From: JAEDHM01 sp964368645
Lineage (GTDB): Bacteria > Bacillota > Clostridia > Christensenellales > CAG-1252
NCBI GenBank assembly: GCA_964368645.1
Contig: CAYJBY010000008.1
Location: 1 to 64,000 of the forward strand
Length of the DNA: 64,000 nt
Direction: 5' to 3'
This document shows positions 34,876-42,495 of this stretch, one piece after another (positions within the stretch are counted from its first letter, which is position 1; each line of letters begins with the position of its first letter). The translations under genes and the position numbers were made by a program. The notes below the pieces were generated by a model. It saw nothing but the letters and a program-made list of their open reading frames with translations. It searched no databases and was not told where the DNA came from.

Positions 34876-35442
34876 TTATTTTGTAATCGTTTGATTGCAC
34901 AGCTCTTCGAGCCTAGCCAATACGTCGTATGCTTCGTCCAAATCCTTGCCGCAGACCAAAACCCCGTGGTTAGCCATAAACACGGCTTTCGCCTTGCCCA
35001 ATGCGCTGACGGTGTTCTGTTTCAGCTTGGAAGTACCCGGCAAGCCGTACGCCGCACAACGGATAACGTCACAGCCGAAAAGTACTTTGTCCGCCTCGTC
35101 CTTAAGCGGTAACTGCGCGTGAGCGCAAGCAAAAACGGAGCCTGCCTCGGGGTGAGAGTGAATAACGGCGTTGACGGCAGGGTTATTCTTCATAACCTCA
35201 GCGTGTATGCCCCTCTCACTGGTGGGTTTAGGTCCCGTCCTGTCGTATTCGCAGGTCTCGGTGTCAACGACCACCATATCCTCGGGAGCGGTGGCGTAAT
35301 AGTCCTTGCCGCTGGGCGTTACCAAAATACTTTTTTCGTCCAGCCGTGCGGATATGTTACCCCAAGTGCCTTGAACCAAATTGGCGTCCAAAAGGCGCAC
35401 GCCTACGACCTTAATAGCAATTCTTAATTCGTTCTCGCTCAC
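34876..35442 (-). CDS. Class II aldolase/adducin family protein
   Basis: 188 residues, with the zinc-binding His residues of L-fuculose-1-phosphate and L-ribulose-5-phosphate 4-epimerase type enzymes: HSHPEAGSV near 94 and ANHGVLV near 156, and the catalytic Glu in TSERGIH near 75. Other blocks are NLVQGTWGNISARLDE near 20 and ILVTPSGKDYY near 37. It should cleave or rearrange a ketose-phosphate or related hydroxy-acid. A GTG start with a GGAGGAC site three bases after the previous gene. Together with glycerate kinase it suggests production of glycerate or a C3 aldehyde from an acid substrate, inferred. Confidence 0.9.
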   Translation of the reverse strand: MSENELRIAIKVVGVRLLDANLVQGTWGNISARLDEKSILVTPSGKDYYATAPEDMVVVDTETCEYDRTGPKPTSERGIHAEVMKNNPAVNAVIHSHPEAGSVFACAHAQLPLKDEADKVLFGCDVIRCAAYGLPGTSKLKQNTVSALGKAKAVFMANHGVLVCGKDLDEAYDVLARLEELCNQTITK

Positions 35443-35444
35443 AA

Positions 35445-36041
35445 TCAGTCCTCCTTGATGCCCTGCTTGCTGTACTTCAAGCGGTAAACTAACTGCATCA
35501 GATATGCCTCCGCCATAGGTACTGCCTTAGCCGAACCGATTAAAGCCGCGCTCTTATAGCACCTGCACGCCTTTTCCGCAACCAAAGCCGCGGTTACGGC
35601 TTCCTTACCCGTTCTGCCGACGGACACAAGTCTGCCGTCCGTTAGGGTTGCCGCGCACCGTCCGCCGATGCCCCTGCGGAGCTTGGCAAACGTCACGTTG
35701 CGGAGCGTAGGTCCGACAATCTGAGCCATATCGTCCAGTATAGGAGGAACGGTTATACCCTCTCTGCCTATTACGCCTGCGTAATCGGGGAAGGTAATGA
35801 GAAGATAGCGGAATTTCTTTGCGACGAAAGCGGAGAAAAGAACGGCGGCGTCCGCGCCGTAATCCTTTGCCACCCGTGCCGCAGGAGTTCCAAGCGCGAC
35901 GGTAATCCAATTGGGATTATTCAAATCGCAATCGGCGGCGAGATAAAAATTAACCCCGTCCGTATAGGCGAAGCTCTCGCGCCCCGTCAGCTTAATTCCG
36001 CTTTCGCTTAGCTTATCAGCGTATTTTTTCAAGTCAGACAT
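35445..36041 (-). CDS. Degenerate class II aldolase-like protein
   Basis: 198 residues. Its layout resembles a class II aldolase (ILDDMAQIVGPTLRN, GGRCAATLTDGRLVSVGRTG, then KEAVTAALVAEKACRCYKSA and LMQLVYRLKYSKQ), but the metal-binding His residues of the family are absent: the HSHP and NHG positions do not contain His. It is therefore either a regulatory or scaffolding paralogue of the aldolase encoded three bases downstream, or an enzyme that has changed mechanism. The ATG follows the aminotransferase stop by one base. I am moderately sure of the family and unsure of function. Confidence 0.6.
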   Translation of the reverse strand: MSDLKKYADKLSESGIKLTGRESFAYTDGVNFYLAADCDLNNPNWITVALGTPAARVAKDYGADAAVLFSAFVAKKFRYLLITFPDYAGVIGREGITVPPILDDMAQIVGPTLRNVTFAKLRRGIGGRCAATLTDGRLVSVGRTGKEAVTAALVAEKACRCYKSAALIGSAKAVPMAEAYLMQLVYRLKYSKQGIKED

Positions 36042-36042
36042 A

Positions 36043-37536
36043 TTATTTTAACTCCCTCGTAATCGGCTGAACCGTCTTGAATACGTCGTCGAAACGAACC
36101 AGTGCGGCGTCAATCACCTCATCGGTATCCGCCATAGAGGTATATAGTCTGCTGCCTGCCAAGGTAACGATTCCGTTGTTCATATACGCCGCGCCCATCT
36201 GCTCCATTGCAACCTTGCGCTGTAGCATTTCAGGCTTTTTCTTAAGCATAGGAATTACCGAGCCCAGCAGATTCATAGAAGAGAAATCGTAGCTCATTGC
36301 ACCCGTGCACTCAAGGTGTACGATAGAGCCTTGGTTGTAAACCACGTAAGGCAGCTTATACTTGGCAACGAGAGCCTTCAAGCCGTCCGCCAAGCGGTTG
36401 CCTGCAAGACCTGCCTTGTAACAAGCGTCGTTTTCCGCAATCGCCTTGATGGCGTTGTAGCCTGCGAAAGCGGATAAGGGGTTAGCCGCCAAAGTGCCGC
36501 CCACGTACGCTCTCTTCATCATCGTGCCTACGCCTGCCGCCATACCTCTGACGAATTCCTTTTTGCCGCCTACGCCGCCTGCCGCAGGGTAGCCGCCTGC
36601 CACTATCTTGCCGAAAATGGTAAGGTCGGGAACTATGCCGAAGTAGCCCTGTGCGCCGCCTAAGCCTACGCGGAAACCTGTTACAACCTCGTCGAAAATC
36701 ATCAATGCGCCGTACTTGTCGCATAACGCTCTAACGCCCTTGTTGTAATCGAAGTCCAAGGGACGGGTGCCGCTCTCGGGGCCTACAGGCTCAACGATAA
36801 CCGCCGCGGTGCCGCCGCGGAGCTGATTAAGACGGAGCATCGACTCCATCATATTGAGGTCGTTAGGTCTGACCTCGTCCGTCAAAGCGTAGCACTTTGA
36901 GGGGATACCGTGGGATTCCAAGAAGCTGCGACTGCCGGGAATCTTCAAGCCGTAAACCATCTGATCCGACCAACCGTGATACGCACCGCCCACCTTGATA
37001 ACGCGTTTTTTCTTAGTGGCGTTACGGGCAACTCTTATAGCCGCCATAACCGACTCGGTGCCTGAGCCTAGCATACGGAACATCTCCACGTTAGGCATAT
37101 GCTTGTTAATCTCCTTAGCAAGCAGAAGCTCCGCCTCGTGGAAGAGTCCCGTGACGGGACCGCACTGATTGATTAAACCGATTGCCGCGTCCTTAACGGC
37201 AGGGAAATTACTGCCTAGTATGGTAGGTCCGCCTGCCTGTAAAAAATCAAAATAGCTATTGCCGTCCAAGTCCTCTAAATATGCGCCCTCAGCCTTTGTG
37301 AAGCAAAGGGGAAAGGGAAAGTTAAAAGCAAGGTTATGCTGAACGCCGCCGGGGATATAATCCTTAGCTTCGGCGGTAATCGCCTTGGATTTGGCGCATT
37401 TCACGTCAAAATCGGCAAGCACCTTTTTCAACTCGTCGTCACTGATACAATAAATCGGTTGAGCGGTCAGCTCAGCTAACTGTTTGTAGATTGTTTTTGC
37501 ATCGTCCCAGCGTGTGATACCGTAATTATTGAACAT
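36043..37536 (-). CDS. Class III aminotransferase (glutamate-1-semialdehyde aminomutase-like)
   Basis: 497 residues, longer than GSA aminomutase (near 430) by an N-terminal helical region of about 65 residues (GITRWDDAKTIYKQLAELTA). The PLP fold is clear: GVQHNLAFNFPFPLCF, MLGSGTESVMAAIRVAR near 150, VGGAYHGWSDQ near 185, AVIVEPVGPESGTR near 245, MIFDEVVTGFRVG near 279 and the PLP Lys in FGKIVAGGYP near 310. With no hem gene nearby, a catabolic amino-acid aminotransferase or mutase is more likely than porphyrin synthesis. A GGAGG site seven bases before the ATG. First gene of the operon. Confidence 0.88.
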   Translation of the reverse strand: MFNNYGITRWDDAKTIYKQLAELTAQPIYCISDDELKKVLADFDVKCAKSKAITAEAKDYIPGGVQHNLAFNFPFPLCFTKAEGAYLEDLDGNSYFDFLQAGGPTILGSNFPAVKDAAIGLINQCGPVTGLFHEAELLLAKEINKHMPNVEMFRMLGSGTESVMAAIRVARNATKKKRVIKVGGAYHGWSDQMVYGLKIPGSRSFLESHGIPSKCYALTDEVRPNDLNMMESMLRLNQLRGGTAAVIVEPVGPESGTRPLDFDYNKGVRALCDKYGALMIFDEVVTGFRVGLGGAQGYFGIVPDLTIFGKIVAGGYPAAGGVGGKKEFVRGMAAGVGTMMKRAYVGGTLAANPLSAFAGYNAIKAIAENDACYKAGLAGNRLADGLKALVAKYKLPYVVYNQGSIVHLECTGAMSYDFSSMNLLGSVIPMLKKKPEMLQRKVAMEQMGAAYMNNGIVTLAGSRLYTSMADTDEVIDAALVRFDDVFKTVQPITRELK

Positions 37537-37565
37537 TTTTTAACCTCCAAGTTGCATTTTAATAT

Positions 37566-37595
37566 ATGATAACATAATTAAACGTCCGATTTCAA
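37566..37595 (-). promoter_or_regulatory. Promoter of the aminotransferase operon
   Basis: TTGAAA (37590-37595), 18 bases, TATCAT (37566-37571) on the minus strand, about 30 bases upstream of the start codon. Confidence 0.5.
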
Positions 37596-37673
37596 TACTT
37601 TTCATTTTTTTCCGACGGGTTTTTCGCAAAGGCTTGCCGCCCGAAAAGAAATCCGTTACCCTCTTGCCGTCTG

Positions 37674-37703
37674 TTGACTTTTTCCGCCGCAATGTTCTAT
37701 AAT
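37674..37703 (+). promoter_or_regulatory. Promoter of the acyltransferase gene (leaderless)
   Basis: TTGACT (37674-37679), 18 bases, TATAAT (37698-37703) on the plus strand. Six bases separate the -10 from the ATG at 37710, so transcription should begin at the start codon; no ribosome binding site is present. Confidence 0.75.
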
Positions 37704-37709
37704 ACCGCT

Positions 37710-38981
37710 ATGAAAAACACCGCACATTATCGAATTGACAATTCGGGAGCGTTATACCCGATGATTGCAGGCTTCCGAGCGCAAAGCTTGTATAAGGTCA
37801 CTGTTCAGCTTGCTCGAAAGGTCGAACCCGAAGCCTTGCAAAAGGCACTGGGAATAACGCTTCAGCGTTACCCCACGTTCAGAGTAGAGCTGAAACACGG
37901 ACTTTTCCGTTACTATTTTACGGATAATCCCCGTACCGCTCCCGTTGTTCCCGACGACGGCGTAGTGCTGAAATCCCTTAATTTTCGCGAAACCAATCGC
38001 TTTTTGTTCCGCGTGGCGTACTTTGACACCACCTTTTCCATAGACTTTTATCATTGTCTCGGCGACGGCACACCTGCTTTTGATTTTATCAAAACTCTAA
38101 TCTACTACTACCTCAAGGAGATAGGCGTTGACGCCTCGTCGCAAGGTATCGTCACCCTCGAAACTCCCTTCTCCCCAACCGAAACGGAGGACGCCTTTGA
38201 ACGGTATTACGAAAAAGGCTCTTTGTTCAAAAACACAGGAAAGATGATCGGCGAGAACGCCTACGGCTTTGAAAAAGGCGAGACCTTTAAGCGGCAGGGT
38301 ATGGCTATAATGGAGTTTCAGCTTTCCGCCTCCGCCCTTAAGGAAAAAGCACGGGCTTACGGCACCACGATTACTATTTTTATGGGCGCACTGCTGTGCA
38401 AGGCAATCGCCTCGGTCAGAGAGGAAGGCAAGCTCCCCATTATGCTTTTTATTCCCGTCAATCTCCGCAAGTATTTCCCAAGCGACACGCGGTTTAACTT
38501 CGTCACCTCCGCAGTTTGCAAAATCCCCAACAAAAAGGACGCGGAACTGCCCTACTACATTGACGCGATTAAGACTTCTCTTGACAAGGAAACCTCTCCC
38601 GAAACGCTGAAAATGAAGCTTTGTTTCACCTCATTACTGGCAAAACTGCCGCCGATGCGCTTTTTACCCGTAGTGATTAAGTCCTTAATCTCCCACTTGG
38701 CGCGACTGATGTCAAGAAGTCACCGCCAAACCATAATTATGAGCAATATCGGTGCATACCGCTTTGCGGAACCGATGGCGGACGAGGTGAAATCCATCGC
38801 CTATACCATTAACTGTAACTACCGCACTCCTCGCAACTGCGCCGCCATTACATTAGGCGATACCACTACCGTCAACTTCAGCCGTATGCTTAAGGACCCC
38901 GACGTGGAAAAGGCTTTTGCGAAGGAACTGCTTGCCCTCGGTCTGGAACTCAGCGTTACAGCCAACGCCAAGGAGGAATAA
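37710..38981 (+). CDS. Acyltransferase of the condensation/alcohol acetyltransferase fold
   Basis: 423 residues. The His motif HxxxD reads FYHCLGDGTP near 112 in a chloramphenicol-acetyltransferase/condensation-type two-lobed fold, and a second lobe follows (LFIPVNLRKYFPSDTRFNF near 250; IIMSNIGAY near 345). Such proteins transfer acyl groups from thioesters to alcohols or amines. An in-frame ATG upstream at 37674 would lie in the promoter, so 37710 is used. It is followed by a zinc-ribbon membrane gene after three bases; this pairing recurs in Bacillota (family knowledge, from memory). Confidence 0.78.
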   Translation: MKNTAHYRIDNSGALYPMIAGFRAQSLYKVTVQLARKVEPEALQKALGITLQRYPTFRVELKHGLFRYYFTDNPRTAPVVPDDGVVLKSLNFRETNRFLFRVAYFDTTFSIDFYHCLGDGTPAFDFIKTLIYYYLKEIGVDASSQGIVTLETPFSPTETEDAFERYYEKGSLFKNTGKMIGENAYGFEKGETFKRQGMAIMEFQLSASALKEKARAYGTTITIFMGALLCKAIASVREEGKLPIMLFIPVNLRKYFPSDTRFNFVTSAVCKIPNKKDAELPYYIDAIKTSLDKETSPETLKMKLCFTSLLAKLPPMRFLPVVIKSLISHLARLMSRSHRQTIIMSNIGAYRFAEPMADEVKSIAYTINCNYRTPRNCAAITLGDTTTVNFSRMLKDPDVEKAFAKELLALGLELSVTANAKEE

Positions 38982-38984
38982 GCT

Positions 38985-39659
38985 ATGAAATGCAAAAATT
39001 GCGGCATCGACGTTCAGTATTCCGCTGACTGCTGTCCGATTTGCGGAACGGCCTTTACGGAGGAGGAAAAAACGGAGCTTAACAAGTGCGTCCGCCGCTT
39101 TCCGCCCTACGACAAAAAGAAATCCGGAAGAATGTACAACTTCGGGCTTTACTATTTTTTATTTTCCCTTGCGGTGTTTATCCCCTGCCTAATCGCCAAC
39201 TGCGTTATAGGCGGCAAGCCTTGGTGCATTACGGTCGCCGTTGCCGCTTGGCTCGGCTTCGTGGTGGTAGGACATACGGTTTTAGGGTTACTCAGCACGT
39301 GTACGAAGGTTGCCTTTAACGGCATAGGACTTTCCGCATTCTTTATCGCGTTGGAATACGCCGCAGGAGTTCCCGTGTATTCGGTGGAATACGTTGCTCC
39401 CGTTCTGCTTTTCGCCGCGGCAATGTACATAATGATAACCGCTGTATGGCTCAAGCCCGACACGGAGTGGCGCAATCTGCCCACCGTGCTTACGCTTTTC
39501 GTCTTTATCTTCGGGCTGTTCTTAACGCAGGTTTTCCTTGGCATATCTACCTACTCAGGCATCGTGCTGACGCTTGTCGATACGGTGATAACCTGCCTTT
39601 TACTGGCGTTTCACGGCAAGGAAATCGCCACGGAAGTCGCGGCGTTTTTGGAATTTTAA
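38985..39659 (+). CDS. Zinc-ribbon membrane protein (DUF6320-like)
   Basis: 224 residues. An N-terminal zinc ribbon (CKNCGIDVQYSADCCPICG; two CxxC pairs) is followed by about seven short hydrophobic helices between 55 and 215 with a short Trp- and Arg-rich loop near 165. It looks like the DUF6320-type partner of the upstream acyltransferase. The function is unknown; a role in presenting or exporting the acylated product is a guess. GAGGAATA site precedes the ATG. Confidence 0.78.
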   Translation: MKCKNCGIDVQYSADCCPICGTAFTEEEKTELNKCVRRFPPYDKKKSGRMYNFGLYYFLFSLAVFIPCLIANCVIGGKPWCITVAVAAWLGFVVVGHTVLGLLSTCTKVAFNGIGLSAFFIALEYAAGVPVYSVEYVAPVLLFAAAMYIMITAVWLKPDTEWRNLPTVLTLFVFIFGLFLTQVFLGISTYSGIVLTLVDTVITCLLLAFHGKEIATEVAAFLEF

Positions 39660-39784
39660 TTCTCAATCCGTCTTCCACCGTTCCAAAACGGTACGAATTT
39701 TTTTCAGGGTAATATCCAAGCGTCTTTACCGTAACCGTTAAGACAACGGCGTTTTATCGGTGGGATAAGCCGCTTGGAATCACA

Positions 39785-39830
39785 AAAACGCTCCGCAAGC
39801 AAACAATGCAATGCGGAGCGTTTTCTTTTT
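39785..39830 (+). terminator. Terminator after the acyltransferase operon
   Basis: A 13-bp stem (AAAACGCTCCGCA with its complement) and a 14-base loop, followed by TTTTCTTTTT on the plus strand, about 125 bases after the stop codon. Between the gene and this hairpin I see no supported ORF. Confidence 0.85.
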
Positions 39831-39957
39831 GGAGTAACTGAGGTTGAACAAGCCGTTCCTTGCCTTCTTACGGCACAGGCGGTCAAACAGACGGCAGAGA
39901 TACCGCCGCATATCTTCCTCAATACATAATTATATCGGTAATATCCGAGTTTTTTGA

Positions 39958-40350
39958 TTAATCATCGTAATCTATTTTCGCCATACGACGCTCGCCTGTT
40001 TTACCGTTGATTTCCACCTTGTAGGTTGCCAAGCCGCTGATAATACGCACCTCGTGCTCGTAATAAGAATCCTTAACGGGTGCCACCAGTTTGAAGTCGT
40101 CCGTGACGTTTTTGATGCGCATAGAGGCTACCGCAACGCCGTACCCGGAGCTAACGTAATTAACGGCTATCTGCTCCGCATCCGCCGCACTTATGACGGT
40201 GTTTTTCTTGGCGTAAACCGCGCCGACCGTACAAAAAGTAACCACCAGCACTATTATCAGCACTAAAAAGACCGCCACCGAAATAACGGCGCAGATTGTG
40301 GTTTTGTCCAGTCTTTTGGTAATGTCGTTTTCTTGTTTGGCAGTATCCAT
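39958..40350 (-). CDS. Small membrane-anchored PepSY-like protein
   Basis: 130 residues. Residues 17-45 form one hydrophobic helix (ICAVISVAVFLVLIIVLVVTF), and the rest is exported. VISAADAEQIAVNYV and YKVEINGKTGERRMAKID match the PepSY pattern (two beta strands ending in G-K-T-G-E), which often controls peptidase activity. It follows the gapped membrane gene (40360-41078) and has an AAGGAG site. The substrate or partner is unknown. Confidence 0.75.
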   Translation of the reverse strand: MDTAKQENDITKRLDKTTICAVISVAVFLVLIIVLVVTFCTVGAVYAKKNTVISAADAEQIAVNYVSSGYGVAVASMRIKNVTDDFKLVAPVKDSYYEHEVRIISGLATYKVEINGKTGERRMAKIDYDD

Positions 40351-40359
40351 TTTAACTCC

Positions 40360-41078
40360 TTACGCCCTGTCGGAGGCGTTACCTTCTTTCGATTTTTTGT
40401 AACGGCGCAAAGCCGTTCTTTCAGCTATTATCGCGCCGACAAACGCAACAAGCCACAATATCGTAAATATCCATTTCAGCTTAGTGCAGAGAGAGGCGGT
40501 TGCCACCTCGGCGGTCATTACCTGCGGATAACCGATAAACACCTTGTCCAAGTTGACGTTTTCAAAAACGTCCGCTATCAGCTCCCCGAACGGGAATAGA
40601 TAACCGCTTGCAAGTATCAGCTTGCCCTTACCCCTTATCCGTGAAAGCGGAATCGAAAGCAACAGCAGTTCGGACAGGAAGAACATCGCCATAAAGGCAT
40701 AATCCAGTTTATGTATATTGAGGGAAAGATTGTAGCCCTCGCCGTCCGTGGCGTTGATTACCTCGTAGGCTTCCTCCGCCGTGTAGCCGAAGGTAGCGTC
40801 AAGCAAGCCCTTACCGCCGTTATNNNNNNNNNNNNNNNNNNNNNNNNNNNNNNNNNNNNNNNNNNNNNNNNNNNNNNNNNNNNNNNNNNNNNNNNNNNNN
40901 NNNNNNNNNNNNNNNNNNNNNNNGCTTCCTCCGCCGTGTAGCCGAAGGTAGCGTCAAGCAAGCCCTTACCGCCGTTATGCTCTTTCAGCGAAGCAACGCC
41001 CACGGGCGCAACCTGCATCAGGGCGAAAAGTATTATCGCCGCCACCACCACGGTTATCGTAATAATTCTTTTAAGCAT
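40360..41078 (-). CDS. Membrane protein interrupted by an assembly gap
   Basis: The frame is broken by a run of 100 N, but the two sides share an exact 55-bp segment (40769-40823 and 40924-40978). Collapsing that overlap gives one continuous frame of about 187 residues beginning MLKRIITITVVVAAIILFAL and ending KKSKEGNASDRA. It has three predicted membrane helices and short exported loops (EHNGGKGLLDATFGYTAEEA). No family was recognised. It starts one base after the sirtuin stop and is followed by the PepSY gene, so the three are cotranscribed. Confidence 0.72.
40824..40923. other. Scaffold gap of 100 N with duplicated flanks
   Basis: The gap is exactly 100 N. The 55 bases on each side are identical, so the contigs overlapped and the N run is a scaffolding artefact rather than missing sequence. 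Coordinates to the right of it are therefore probably shifted by about 155 bases relative to the true genome. Confidence 0.9.
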
Positions 41079-41079
41079 A

Positions 41080-41802
41080 TCACACCTTGAGTGCTTTGAG
41101 CACCTTACCTATACTGTCCGATATCGCAAGAGCCGCCGCGCCGTACAAGGCGGTTGAGCCCTTATTGATAATCACCAGCTTGTCGCCCCGATAATAATTG
41201 ACGAATCCGCTTGCAGGGTACACCGCCAAGGAAGTACCGCCGATTATCAGCATATCCGCCGAGGCAATGTCCTTAATCGCCGCGTCAACCACGTCGCAGT
41301 CCAAAGGCTCCTCGTACAAAACCACGTCGGGCTTTATTCTGCCGCCGCAGGTACAGCGCGGAACGCCCTCCCCGTTACGGATATATTCCGCGGTATAGGC
41401 TTTGCCGCACCTCTCGCAGTAATTGCGCATAACCGAGCCGTGAACCTCACGGACGACAGCGGAGCCTGCCGCTTGATGTAAGCCGTCTATGTTTTGAGTT
41501 ACCACCGATACGAGTTTGCCTGCCTTTTCCAGCTCCGCCAGTTTGTAGTGGGCGGCGTTGGGCTTGCAGTCCAGACAGCCTAGGATTTTGTCTCTGTAAA
41601 AACGGAAAAATTCCTCCGGCATATCCCTGTAACAGCTGTGCGAAAGCATATATTCGGGCGGATACTTGTAATGTTGATTATACAGTCCGTCGGGACTGCG
41701 AAAATCGGGAATACCCGACTCCGTGCTGACTCCGGCTCCGCCGAAAAAAACTATTCTCTTACTGGAATCGATAAGCTTTTGTAACTCGGTAATCTTGTCC
41801 AT
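41080..41802 (-). CDS. cobB: Sir2-family NAD-dependent protein deacylase
   Basis: 240 residues, the usual bacterial sirtuin length. GGAGVSTESGIPDFR near residue 19 is the NAD-binding loop, VTQNIDGLHQAAGS near 99 includes the conserved Asn-Ile-Asp, and HGS near 120 carries the catalytic His. The zinc ligands are two CxxC-type pairs (CERCGKAYTAEY and CTCGGRIKPDVVLYEE). It removes acetyl or longer acyl groups from protein lysines, consuming NAD. It sits in an operon with cyclophilin and a beta-CASP nuclease; the window does not show a specific target. Confidence 0.94.
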   Translation of the reverse strand: MDKITELQKLIDSSKRIVFFGGAGVSTESGIPDFRSPDGLYNQHYKYPPEYMLSHSCYRDMPEEFFRFYRDKILGCLDCKPNAAHYKLAELEKAGKLVSVVTQNIDGLHQAAGSAVVREVHGSVMRNYCERCGKAYTAEYIRNGEGVPRCTCGGRIKPDVVLYEEPLDCDVVDAAIKDIASADMLIIGGTSLAVYPASGFVNYYRGDKLVIINKGSTALYGAAALAISDSIGKVLKALKV

Positions 41803-41859
41803 AATGCCGTTTTGCCTTCCTTGCGCCGAACGCGCGGTTTCTTGAACTATATGCCTTAC

Positions 41860-42495
41860 CTACTTGGTTCTGACTACGTTGACTACGCGGATTATCTCCG
41901 TCGGGAAGTCGCTCATAGTACCCAAGTTGGTGCTGACAGTCGCCGTAGTGACGTGACTGATTTCCTGCACAACCGCCAGACTCTTGTCGTCCTTTACCTT
42001 GCCGAAAGCCGCATACTTACCGTCCATATCGGTACGGTCCACGGAGCAGATAAAGAACTGACTGGTAGCACTGTCGTTGACTGAGGTTCTCGCCATAGAA
42101 ATAACGCCTGCCTTATGGGATAAGGAGTTGGTTACGCCGTTCTCCGAAAATTCGCCCTTGATAGGATCGTGAGCGGTTACTTCGGTCAGATTGTTGCCTG
42201 CGCTGAAGGTGTAACCTCCCGTTTGAATCATAAAGCCCTCTATTACGCGGTGAAAAATCACCTTGCTGTACGCGCCCTCGTCAACGTAACGCAGGAAGTT
42301 GGCAACCGATAAGGGCGCAACGTCCGGATACAGTTCAACCTCTATGGTTTTCAGCTCGCCGCTGATTTTCACCGTAATCGTAACCTCGGGGTTCTCCTCC
42401 TTACAGCCTGTCAGCGACAGGGCGCAGGTTACAGCTAACACCGTGATAATCAATACCGCAATTATGCTTTTAAGTCTGGTTTTTGTTGTTTTCAT
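41860..42495 (-). CDS. Cyclophilin-type peptidyl-prolyl isomerase lipoprotein
   Basis: 211 residues. A lipoprotein signal (LIITVLAVTCALSLTGC) places it outside the membrane. The isomerase core starts with VTITVKISGELKTIEVELYPD, followed by FHRVIEGFMIQTGG (catalytic Arg), and SQFFICSVD and YAAFGKVK. It catalyses cis-trans change at prolines in exported proteins. The ATG at 42495 is set by its four-base overlap with the upstream stop (ATGA); the in-frame codon at 42510 lies before a GGGAG site. Confidence 0.92.
   Translation of the reverse strand: MKTTKTRLKSIIAVLIITVLAVTCALSLTGCKEENPEVTITVKISGELKTIEVELYPDVAPLSVANFLRYVDEGAYSKVIFHRVIEGFMIQTGGYTFSAGNNLTEVTAHDPIKGEFSENGVTNSLSHKAGVISMARTSVNDSATSQFFICSVDRTDMDGKYAAFGKVKDDKSLAVVQEISHVTTATVSTNLGTMSDFPTEIIRVVNVVRTK

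Noticed and set aside
39704..39922. 72-residue minus-strand ORF
   Set aside because: Overlaps a clear terminator hairpin and has no ribosome binding site.
40758..41078. Separate 106-residue protein right of the first gap
   Set aside because: It is the N-terminal half of the gapped membrane gene; the apparent stop comes from translating into duplicated sequence past the N run.
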